The notes beneath the pieces are model-generated. The model did not search any database and was not told where the DNA came from. It saw nothing but the letters and a program-made list of their open reading frames with translations. Shown in pieces: positions 44,666 through 53,800 of a DNA stretch of 64,000 bases (its first letter is position 1; every line of letters begins with the position of its first letter). Source of the DNA: Lutibacter sp. Hel_I_33_5 (GTDB lineage: Bacteria > Bacteroidota > Bacteroidia > Flavobacteriales > Flavobacteriaceae). A program made the position numbers and the translations under genes. The stretch lies in NCBI RefSeq assembly GCF_007827455.1, contig NZ_VISM01000001.1, positions 186,001 to 250,000 on the forward strand. The letters are read 5' to 3'.

Positions 44666-46057
44666 TTATTGTTTTTTTGCTATTTGAGCCATTAATTCTG
44701 CTTCAGCAACTAATTTTCCGTTTGCATATGCGTATGATTGCATATGACAGATTCCTCTTCTGATGGGTGTGATTAATTCACATCTAAAAATTAATGTATC
44801 TCCAGGAAGTACTTTTTGTTTAAACTTAACTTTATCCATTTTCATGAAATACGTTAAATAATTTTCTGGATCTGGAACTGTACTTAAAACCAAAATCCCT
44901 CCACATTGTGCCATTGCTTCTACTTGTAAAACTCCTGGCATTACTGGTGCTCCTGGAAAATGACCAACAAAGAAATTTTCATTCATTGTTACATTTTTCA
45001 TACCAACAACATGTTTATCAGTTAATTCTAAAATTCTATCAACTAATAAAAATGGTGGTCTATGTGGTAGAATATCCATAATTTGATGAATATCCAATAA
45101 TGGTGGTAGACTTAAATCATAGGTAGGAACATTATTCCTTTTTTCTAATTTTATGATTTTAGCTAATTTTTTAGCAAACTGAGTATTTACTAAATGCCCA
45201 GGTTTATTGGCTATAACTTTTCCTCTTATTCTTTTGCCAACTAAAGCTAAGTCACCAATTACATCTAATAATTTATGTCGTGCAGCTTCATTAGCCCAAT
45301 GAAGGGTTAAATTATCTAATATTCCATTTGATTTTACAGCAATATTATCTTTATTAAAAGCCTTCTTTAATTTTTCCATTGTGGAATCAGAAAGCGCTTT
45401 ATCTACATAAACAATCGCGTTGTTTAAATCGCCTCCCTTAATTAAATCATTCTCTAACAACATTTCAATTTCATGTAAAAAACTGAATGTTCTTGCTGCT
45501 GCTATATCATTTTTAAAGTCTGAAATTGTTTCTAAAGTTGCATTTTGAGTCCCTAAAATTTTAGTTCCAAAATCTACCATAGTTGTTACTTGGTATTCAT
45601 CAGAAGGCATTAAAATAATCTCGCTTCCTGTAACTTCATCTTTATAGGAAATTATTTCCTTAACAATGTATTCTTCAATATCAGCATCTTGTTCTTTTAT
45701 TCCAGCTTTTTCTAAAGCTTCAATAAAATATTTAGAAGAACCATCCATAATTGGAGGTTCAGATGCATTTAATTCAATAATTAAATTATCAATATTCAAT
45801 CCAACAGCAGCCGCTAATACATGTTCTGATGTTTGTACTTGAACGCCATTTTTTTCAATATTTGTTCCTCGTTGCGTATTTACAACATATTCGGCTTTTG
45901 CTTCTATTGTTGGGCTTCCTTCTAAATCTACTCTTGTAAATGCAAATCCATGATTTACAGGTGCAGGTTTAAATGTCATTGTTACATTATTTCCTGTGTG
46001 TAATCCTACACCAGATAACGTAATCTCTTTTTGTATGGTTTGTTGTTTGTTACTCAT
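44666..46057 (-). CDS. lpxC: Bifunctional UDP-3-O-acyl-GlcNAc deacetylase / 3-hydroxyacyl-ACP dehydratase
   Basis: This 463-residue fusion joins LpxC (about 1-300) and FabZ (about 310-463), an arrangement typical of Bacteroidota. The LpxC part has GVGLHTG, zinc His in QTSEHVLAA and the LALVGKRIRGKVIANKPGH segment. The FabZ part has ILPHRPPFLLVDRILEL, the catalytic HFPGAPVMPG and QVEAMAQ. It therefore links lipid A deacetylation with the dehydratase step that competes for 3-hydroxyacyl-ACP. It starts the lpxC/fabZ-lpxA-efp-lpxD run, and a TACTTTTG box lies 82 nt upstream. Confidence 0.96.
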   Translation of the reverse strand: MSNKQQTIQKEITLSGVGLHTGNNVTMTFKPAPVNHGFAFTRVDLEGSPTIEAKAEYVVNTQRGTNIEKNGVQVQTSEHVLAAAVGLNIDNLIIELNASEPPIMDGSSKYFIEALEKAGIKEQDADIEEYIVKEIISYKDEVTGSEIILMPSDEYQVTTMVDFGTKILGTQNATLETISDFKNDIAAARTFSFLHEIEMLLENDLIKGGDLNNAIVYVDKALSDSTMEKLKKAFNKDNIAVKSNGILDNLTLHWANEAARHKLLDVIGDLALVGKRIRGKVIANKPGHLVNTQFAKKLAKIIKLEKRNNVPTYDLSLPPLLDIHQIMDILPHRPPFLLVDRILELTDKHVVGMKNVTMNENFFVGHFPGAPVMPGVLQVEAMAQCGGILVLSTVPDPENYLTYFMKMDKVKFKQKVLPGDTLIFRCELITPIRRGICHMQSYAYANGKLVAEAELMAQIAKKQ

Positions 46058-46139
46058 TATTATTCATTTTGAGTATAAGCTCTTTTTCTATTGTAGTTAG
46101 TTTTGAAACTGTTTTTAGTGCTGTAAATTTCATCAAATG

Positions 46140-46147
46140 CAAAAGTA
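46140..46147 (-). promoter_or_regulatory. Putative -7 box of the lpxC-fabZ operon
   Basis: The minus strand reads TACTTTTG, a full TAnnTTTG match, 82 nt before the lpxC-fabZ start and within 23 nt of the upstream gene's stop. Confidence 0.4.
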
Positions 46148-46162
46148 TAAAAAAACTTAGTA

Positions 46163-47401
46163 TTAGGCTAATTTCATTTTTTTAGGATAACACAAAAAGT
46201 GCTTATTTACTGGCTTTGCCAATGCCTGTAGGTTTAATTGATCTGAAGCTTTTACAATATCTAACAATGTTCCTTTTTTTGTTAAGATTTTAATCGGAAT
46301 TTCTGAATTATATGCTTGATTAGAAACCATATCTGTAAATGCAAAATAAGCTACCAAATCATCATCTAATTTATATGCTTCCTTTAATTGATTTTTAATG
46401 ATTGTTATTTCTTCTTTTGAATGTTTTTCATCTTGTATATCAATCTTTAGCAGTTTTCTATCAATAATCATTGTTGATAATTGTGATAACACAAAATCTG
46501 AATGGTTTCTCCAATCTTTTATGGCATGTAAAATATCGTAATCGTCCAATCTTGAAAACAATTCAAGTTTTTCATCATCAAAATCTTTTAAAGAAATTTC
46601 ATTGTTTAAAAAATATTTTAAAGCTGTACTCGCTTCAATTTCAATATTCTTTTTTGTTAATTCTTTTGCTCTTTTTAAAACTTTAACCAACATGTTTTCA
46701 GCTACTAAACCCGTTTTATGTAAATACACTTGCCAATACATTAATCGTCTAGCAATCAAGAACTTTTCGACAGAATAAATTCCTTTTTGATCAATTACTA
46801 ATTCATCATCTTTTACATTCATCATGGCAATTAACCTATCCGAAGAAATATTTCCTTCAGCAACTCCAGTATAAAAACTATCACGTTTTAAGTAATCTAA
46901 TCGATCAATATCTAATTGACTAGATATTAGTTGATATAGAAACTTTCTATGATATTTCCCTTCAAAAATTGCGATGGCTAAATCTAATTTTCCATTAAAA
47001 TGGTTATTTAATGATTTCATAAACTTTATTGAAATCTCTTCGTGCGAAATTCCGTTTACAATACTATGCTCTAAAGCATGAGAAAAAGCGCCATGACCAA
47101 TATCGTGCAATAATATAGCAATTGATACTGCATTTTCTTCATCATCAGAAATTTCAACGCCTTTTGTTCGTAATACACGTATCGCTTTTTGCATTAAATG
47201 CATACAACCAATAGCATGATGAAATCGGGTGTGATTTGCACCTGGATACACCAAATTAGAAAAACCCATTTGAGTAATCCTTCTTAAACGCTGAAAATAA
47301 GGGTGTTCTATAATGTCAAAAATTAATGGATTTGGTATGGATATAAAGCCATAAATAGGATCATTAATTATTTTTAATTTGTTAGTTTTAGTTTTTGCCA
47401 A
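46163..47401 (-). CDS. HD-domain phosphohydrolase
   Basis: The 412-residue protein has the HD superfamily metal site, with H in TRFHHAIG and the HD pair in LLHDIGHGAFSHALEH. The N-terminal IIDPIYGFISIP-type opening is typical of the dGTPase-like/SAMHD1-like subgroup. Substrate is unknown: dNTP triphosphohydrolase or nucleotide phosphohydrolase is likely. It lies upstream of lpxC on the same strand with a 105-nt gap. In many relatives lpxD occupies this gap. Confidence 0.9.
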   Translation of the reverse strand: MAKTKTNKLKIINDPIYGFISIPNPLIFDIIEHPYFQRLRRITQMGFSNLVYPGANHTRFHHAIGCMHLMQKAIRVLRTKGVEISDDEENAVSIAILLHDIGHGAFSHALEHSIVNGISHEEISIKFMKSLNNHFNGKLDLAIAIFEGKYHRKFLYQLISSQLDIDRLDYLKRDSFYTGVAEGNISSDRLIAMMNVKDDELVIDQKGIYSVEKFLIARRLMYWQVYLHKTGLVAENMLVKVLKRAKELTKKNIEIEASTALKYFLNNEISLKDFDDEKLELFSRLDDYDILHAIKDWRNHSDFVLSQLSTMIIDRKLLKIDIQDEKHSKEEITIIKNQLKEAYKLDDDLVAYFAFTDMVSNQAYNSEIPIKILTKKGTLLDIVKASDQLNLQALAKPVNKHFLCYPKKMKLA

Positions 47402-47423
47402 AATAAAAAGTTACAATTCAAGA

Positions 47424-47431
47424 CAAATCTA
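47424..47431 (-). promoter_or_regulatory. Putative -7 box of the HD-domain gene
   Basis: The minus strand reads TAGATTTG, a full TAnnTTTG match 23 nt before the ATG at 47401. Confidence 0.45.
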
Positions 47432-47530
47432 GCAAAACCAAACCAAACATTATTTTATTAACGTATTTTTATCATTTAGAAACACAACATATATGTATTT
47501 AACCGTTTCTTTAGTAAATAATCTTTTTAT

Positions 47531-49078
47531 ATGAGAAAAATAGACATTCTTTGGGTTGATGATGAAATTGATTTATTAAAGGCTCATATCATTTTTTTAG
47601 AGAGTAAAAATTACAATGTTACTACTTGTAATAATGGTACAGATGCTATTGATTTAGTTGATGACACTCAATTTGATATTGTTTTTTTAGATGAAAATAT
47701 GCCAGGTTTAACGGGTTTAGAAACCTTAGCAGAAATCAAACAAAAACAAGCAAATCTTCCTGTAGTAATGATTACTAAAAGTGAGGAAGAATATATAATG
47801 GAAGAAGCTATTGGTTCTAAAATTGCAGATTATTTAATTAAACCTGTAAATCCGAATCAAATATTATTGAGTTTAAAAAAGAACCTGGATTTATCTAGGT
47901 TAGTGTCTGAAAAAACAACTTCTAATTATCAACAAGAATTTAGAAAAATAGCGATGGATTTGGCTATGGTTAATTCTTATGAGGATTGGATTGATATGTA
48001 TAAAAAACTAGTCCACTGGGAATTAGAATTGGAGAATATTAACGATTCTGGAATGTTAGGTATTTTAGAAAGCCAGAAATCTGAAGCAAATACTCAGTTT
48101 TATAAATTTATAAAAAAGAATTATCAAGATTGGTTTACAGCTCATGATAGACCTACGTTTTCTCATACATTATTTAAAGATTATGTAGTTCCTAATATTG
48201 ATTCGGAAAATGGAACTTTATTAATTGTGATTGATAATTTACGTTATGATCAATACCGAGTTTTAGAGCCTTTTATCAATAATCATTACAAAAAGGAAGA
48301 AGAGCATTCGTACTTTAGTATTTTACCTACAGCAACTCAATATGCTAGAAATTCTATATTTTCTGGATTGATGCCATTAGATATGGAAAAAAGACATCCC
48401 GACCTTTGGAAAAATGATACCGATGAAGGCGGAATGAATTTATATGAAAATGAGTTCTTAAAAGCACAGATTCAACGATTAGGGTTAAATATAAAACACG
48501 AATACTATAAAATAACTTCGTTAAAAAAAGGAAAAGAATTAGCCGATAATTATAATGGTACTAAGCAAAACGATTTAACAGTTGTTGTTTATAATTTTGT
48601 TGACATGCTTTCACATTCAAAAACAGAAATGGAAGTTATTAAGGAATTAGCTGGAGATGATAAAGCGTATCGATCTTTAACAGTTAGCTGGTTTAAAAAT
48701 TCGCCATTATTTGACATTCTTCAAAAAGCACAACAATTAGGTCAGAAATTAATTATCACAACAGACCACGGAACTATAAATTGTAAACATCCAACAAAAG
48801 TAATTGGGGATAAAAATATTAGTGCAAATTTACGCTACAAAACAGGTCGTAGCTTAAGTTATGAAGATAAAGATGTGTATGCAGTAAATAATCCTAAAGA
48901 CATTTATTTACCTAGTATATCATTTAATAGTCCATTTATTTTTGCAAAAGAAGATTTGTTTTTTGCCTATCCAAACAATTACAATCACTTTGTAAAATAC
49001 TACAAAAACACATATCAACATGGTGGAATCTCTTTAGAAGAAGTTATTATTCCTTGTGCAATTTATGAGCCTAAATAA
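47531..49078 (+). CDS. porX: T9SS response regulator PorX
   Basis: PorX is the response-regulator half of the PorX/PorY system that controls type IX secretion genes. This 515-residue protein has a receiver domain (1-120; phosphoacceptor Asp54 in FLDENMPG, Lys in LIKPVNPN), a short helical linker and a PglZ/alkaline-phosphatase-like effector domain (about 210-515). The effector has VIDNLRYDQ, the nucleophile-region Thr in LPTATQ (267-269) and zinc-ligand-type TTDHGTINCKHP. Full length and motifs match PorX. It leads a run with tsaE and ald (gap of 47 nt to tsaE). Confidence 0.96.
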   Translation: MRKIDILWVDDEIDLLKAHIIFLESKNYNVTTCNNGTDAIDLVDDTQFDIVFLDENMPGLTGLETLAEIKQKQANLPVVMITKSEEEYIMEEAIGSKIADYLIKPVNPNQILLSLKKNLDLSRLVSEKTTSNYQQEFRKIAMDLAMVNSYEDWIDMYKKLVHWELELENINDSGMLGILESQKSEANTQFYKFIKKNYQDWFTAHDRPTFSHTLFKDYVVPNIDSENGTLLIVIDNLRYDQYRVLEPFINNHYKKEEEHSYFSILPTATQYARNSIFSGLMPLDMEKRHPDLWKNDTDEGGMNLYENEFLKAQIQRLGLNIKHEYYKITSLKKGKELADNYNGTKQNDLTVVVYNFVDMLSHSKTEMEVIKELAGDDKAYRSLTVSWFKNSPLFDILQKAQQLGQKLIITTDHGTINCKHPTKVIGDKNISANLRYKTGRSLSYEDKDVYAVNNPKDIYLPSISFNSPFIFAKEDLFFAYPNNYNHFVKYYKNTYQHGGISLEEVIIPCAIYEPK

Positions 49079-49125
49079 CTAAAATAGCTTTTACTTTTCC
49101 TTTTTTACTTTTACCTTTGTCTTCT

Positions 49126-49533
49126 ATGAATAAAACCTATTCTTTAGATCAATTAACCGATGTCGCAAAAGAAGTAATAGAAAACGCTCAACATAAAATT
49201 CTATTATTTTATGGAGAAATGGGTGTTGGAAAAACAACGTTAATAAAAGAAATTTGTACTGTCTTAGAAATCGAAGATATTGCCCACTCACCTACTTTCT
49301 CACTGGTAAATGAATATCAAACTAAAAAAGGAGAAATTGTTTATCATTTTGATTTTTATAGAATAGAAGATGAAAACGAAGCCTTAGACATGGGAATTGA
49401 AGATTATTTATATACAAATCATTGGTGTTTGATTGAATGGCCAGAAAACGTTAAAAATTTATTACCTTTAGAAACTGTTGAAATTCACATCTCACTTTTA
49501 GAAGATGGTAAAAGAAATATTCAGCTTAAATAA
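49126..49533 (+). CDS. tsaE: tRNA threonylcarbamoyladenosine biosynthesis ATPase TsaE
   Basis: TsaE is the small P-loop ATPase of the TsaBDE complex that makes t6A37 on ANN-decoding tRNAs. From the ATG at 49126 the protein has 135 residues; a TTG three codons earlier is less likely. Walker A is GEMGVGKTTLIK, followed by HSPTFSLVNEY and the YRIEDENEA/WPENV segments of the family. It lies between porX and ald, 6 nt upstream of ald. Confidence 0.95.
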   Translation: MNKTYSLDQLTDVAKEVIENAQHKILLFYGEMGVGKTTLIKEICTVLEIEDIAHSPTFSLVNEYQTKKGEIVYHFDFYRIEDENEALDMGIEDYLYTNHWCLIEWPENVKNLLPLETVEIHISLLEDGKRNIQLK

Positions 49534-49539
49534 CTTTTT

Positions 49540-50736
49540 ATGAGTCAGTTTTCTCCATTTAGTAAAGAAGAATTATTACCACAAGAAGAAATGCTTGAGG
49601 TAAAAAAGCAAAAAGGAGAATTATTTATTGGTTTACCTAAGGAAACTCATTTTCAAGAAAAAAGAGTTTGTTTAACACCAGATGCAGTTGCAGCATTAAC
49701 TCAAAACGGCCATCGGGTTGTTGTAGAAACGAAAGCTGGTGAAGATGCAAATTTTACCGATAAAGAATATTCTGATGCTGGCGCTAAAATTTCATATGAT
49801 ATAAAAGAAGCTTTTGGCTGTAATATCATTTTAAAAGTAGCTCCACCAACCGAAAAAGAAATTGAATTAATCAACCCCCAAAGTATTTTAATTTCTGCAT
49901 TGCAATTAAAAACTCAAAACAAAAAATACTTTGAATGCTTAGCTAAGAAAAGAATTACCGCTGTTGCTTTTGATTATATAAAGGATGAACATGGTGTTTT
50001 TCCAATAGTAAAATCGTTAAGTGAAATTGCCGGTACAGCTTCTGTTCTAATAGCTGGTGAATTAATGAGCGGCGTTAATAAAGGAAATGGTTTATTATTC
50101 GGAAATATTGGTGGTGTAGCACCTACAAGTGTTGTAATTCTTGGAGCTGGAACCGTTGGAGAATTTGCTGCAAGATCTGCAATTGGTTTAGGCGCTAGAG
50201 TAAAAGTTTTTGATAATTCTATCACTAAACTAAGAAAATTACAACATGCATTAAGTATGCCTATTTATACATCAACCATTCAACCAAAAACATTAGCTAA
50301 AGCATTAATGCGTTGCGATGTTGCTATTGGTGCAATTAGAGGAAAAAACAGATCACCTATTGTTGCCACAGAAGAAATGATTGAGCAAATGAAAGAAGGA
50401 GCTGTTATTGTTGATGTTAGTATCGATCGTGGTGGTTGTTTTGAAACGTCAAACATTACAGATCATAAAAAACCTACTTTTGAAAAACACGGTGTAATAC
50501 ATTATTGTGTACCCAATATACCTTCTAGATATTCCAGAACCGCTTCGGTATCGATTAGTAATATCTTTACTCCCTACTTACTAAATATTGCTGAAGAAGG
50601 CGGATTTGAAAACGCTGCACGCTATGATAAAAGTCTAAGAAACGGAATGTATTTTTATCATGGAATTTTAACCAATAAAACAGTAGCAAATTGGTTTGAC
50701 TTACCTTTTAGAGATATAAATTTACTAATTATTTAA
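49540..50736 (+). CDS. ald: Alanine dehydrogenase
   Basis: Ald interconverts L-alanine and pyruvate with NAD. The 398-residue protein starts with a short extension and then GLPKETHFQEKRVCLTPDAV, the conserved pyruvate-binding Arg/Lys region. The NAD-binding Rossmann loop is VILGAGTVGEFAARSAIGLGA, and the catalytic His lies in the IHYCVPNIPSRYSRTAS segment. The extension and the SRTAS variant are seen in the Bacteroidota ald/transhydrogenase-like group, so a PntA-related role is a weaker alternative. It is the third gene of the porX-tsaE-ald run. Confidence 0.93.
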   Translation: MSQFSPFSKEELLPQEEMLEVKKQKGELFIGLPKETHFQEKRVCLTPDAVAALTQNGHRVVVETKAGEDANFTDKEYSDAGAKISYDIKEAFGCNIILKVAPPTEKEIELINPQSILISALQLKTQNKKYFECLAKKRITAVAFDYIKDEHGVFPIVKSLSEIAGTASVLIAGELMSGVNKGNGLLFGNIGGVAPTSVVILGAGTVGEFAARSAIGLGARVKVFDNSITKLRKLQHALSMPIYTSTIQPKTLAKALMRCDVAIGAIRGKNRSPIVATEEMIEQMKEGAVIVDVSIDRGGCFETSNITDHKKPTFEKHGVIHYCVPNIPSRYSRTASVSISNIFTPYLLNIAEEGGFENAARYDKSLRNGMYFYHGILTNKTVANWFDLPFRDINLLII

Positions 50737-50794
50737 TATAATAAAACTGTAAATAACTATTATTTTATTACAGTAATAGTGGATGGTTTTTTTA

Positions 50795-50802
50795 TAACTT
50801 TG
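50795..50802 (+). promoter_or_regulatory. Putative -7 box of the T9SS cargo gene
   Basis: TAACTTTG fully matches TAnnTTTG, 73 nt before the ATG at 50876. Confidence 0.4.
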
Positions 50803-50875
50803 AAGTAATAAAATTTAAATATACTAGTTATATATTTTAGTTTATTATAGTATAAACTGTTAATAATTTAGAATA

Positions 50876-53800
50876 ATGTTTATTCCCCCAAGAATAACAA
50901 AATGGCTGTTTTTAATAGCTATCTTATGTTTTTGTAACAGTGGTTTTAGTCAAGTTACTGTTAATGATAGTAATTTATCTTCTCAAGGAATGGTAGATTT
51001 ATTGCTTTCAAATTCGTGTGCAACACGTTCAAACATTAGTGTATCTTCAAATCAATCCGTCGCATACTTCAGTAATAATGGTTCAAATTTCCCTTTAAAT
51101 GAAGGGATTATCATTAGAAACGGAATCGCAACGCACACACAAGGTATTTATACAGGAAATAACTTAAATAGTCAATTAAATACAAATTCTGATGCCGATT
51201 TACAAACATTAAGTAATCAATCCAATCAACCAGCACAAATAACAGATGTTGCATTTTTAGAATTCGATTTTACTCCTTCTTCTACTAATTTTTCATTTAA
51301 CTTTTTATTTGCTTCTAATGAATATGGTGAATGGCAGTGCGGATTTAGTGATGTATTTGGTTTTTTTCTTACTGATTTAACCACAGGAATTACTAAAAAC
51401 ATTGCAGTAGTTCCAAATACTCAAAATGCTATTTCAGTAAAAGAAATTAGAGATAATCAATATAATTCATCATGTAATTCAACAAATCCAGAATTATTCA
51501 ACACATATAATGTAGACACTCCAGCAAATTCTTCCGTAAATATGCGAGGTTTTACAAATGTTTTAACAGCAAGTTCTTTAGTAACACCTAATAATCCATA
51601 CAGAATTAAGTTTGCAATTGGAGATTATAATGATGCTACCTTTGATTCTGCAGTATTTATTCAAGCTGGAAGTTTTGATACTTTTTTGAATTTAGGAGAA
51701 GATAGTGTTTTATGTAGTGGTGATACTACTCAATTAAATTCAGGATATACAAATACAACCAACTTTTCTTATGAATGGCTTTTAAATGATGTGGCTATTC
51801 CAAATGAAATCAACACAAGTTTGACCGTAAATCAACCAGGAACTTATAAATTAAATATTACCAATACAACAACTAATTGTATAATTTCTGATGAAGTTAT
51901 TATCTCTACTTTACAAGTAAATCAACCGAACGATTTACAAGAATGTAGCGGGAATAATGTCACTTTTAATTTAACTTTAAACAATACGACTGCATTAAAT
52001 GTTGATGAAAACATTTATGACATATTGTATTATAATTCCATCGAAAATGCCACTAATAATTTACCTATAGCAGATAATTTATTATCACAATATCCAAGCG
52101 GTGGTAATGAAACTATCTTCATTCGCTTAAGAAACAAAAACACGAATACTATTTGTACAGATACCGTAAATTTCAATTTAAATATTACAAATATTGAAGC
52201 AACTAGACCTTCAAATATAACGGTTTGTCAAACAGATCAAACGTTAAACATTCCAGATACTTTTGAACAACAAATCTTAAATAATTTAAATCCACTGAAT
52301 TATACAGTTTCTTATTTTAGAAATGAAAATGAAGCTGAAAGCAATATAAATGCTATTGTTAATCCAGAAAACTATCCACTTATTGGGAGTGGAATTACAA
52401 TTCTTTGGGCGCGATTAACAGATAATACAAATTCAATTTGTTTTGATGTAGTTGATTTTAACATCACTATTAATCTTTCGCCACCAATAACAACGTTAGA
52501 AAACGTTTATGTGTGTTCGGAATATACTTTGCAACCTCTTGCAAACGGGAATTATTTTACTGGACCGCAAGGAACAGGGACTCAATTAAATGCCGGAGAT
52601 TTAATTACAAATCAATCTACAGTATATATATACAATTCCAATCCAAATGGATGTTTTAATGAAACTAATTTCACAATAAATATGGCAGATGAATATACGG
52701 TTCCATTAGTACATTGTGGAACTTTTACGGTGCCATCTTATCCCAATTCAGTGTTTTATGATGCCACAAATGGACCAAACGGAACTGGAACAATTATTCC
52801 TTCAGGAACTGAATTTACTACAAATCAAACTATCTTTTTTTATGCAATAAACGAAGACGACAGTATTTGTGTAGATACCCAGTTTGATATTATAGTTAAC
52901 CCGCTACCTCCAGTAGATACTTTTGAAAATGTTATTACGTGTGATTCTTATACCTTACCTCCTATTACCAATGGTAATTATTTTACAGAAATAGATGGAG
53001 GCGGAACGCAACTAAATGCAGGAGTACAAGTTACATCTACTCAAACAATCCATGTTTTTAATATTGATGCAGTTACCAATTGTACAAATTCAAGTCTATT
53101 TAATGTAACAATTATAGATACTTCAGTTTTTCAAAATTTAAGCGCTTGTGGTAATTATAGATTACCAAATGTTGAATTTGGTGGTTATTTTACTGAAGCT
53201 GTTGGTGGTGGAACTCCTATTGCTATTGGTACTACTATAACAAGTTCTCAAACTGTTTTTTATTTCGCTCCCGAAATAACCGATAATACAAATTGTACCG
53301 ATAATATTTCTATAGATATTACAATTAATCCTTTACCGCCAGTAGATAGTTTAGAAAATATTATTAGATGTCAAGATGATTTACCAACATTACCAGCTTT
53401 AACAAACGGAAACTATTTTACGCTACCAGGAGGACAAGGAACACAATTAAATACTGGAGCTGTTATTAATACTACACAAACTGTTTTTATATATAATACC
53501 AATCAATTTTGTGATGCTCAAACTAGTTTTACAGTAGAGATTAGACCATTTCCTATAATTGATAATTTTACTGATGTTTTTGTTTGTGATACTTATACCT
53601 TACCACAACTTTCTAATGGAAGATATTATACAGAATCTGGTGCACAAGGAACACAATTAAATGCTGGTGAAGTAATTACAACCAATCAAAGGATTTTTAT
53701 ATTTAATGATTATTCAGATTTGGAAGGCTGTACTAATGAAAACTTTTTTACTGTCAATATTCTAAAAGTTGAAGTAGATGAATTAGAAGATATAAAAGCA

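Noticed and set aside
50737..50875. Hairpin after ald (ACTGTAA...TTACAGT) as a terminator
   Set aside because: The stem is only 7 bp with a long loop and no T tract; it could be chance in this AT-rich spacer.
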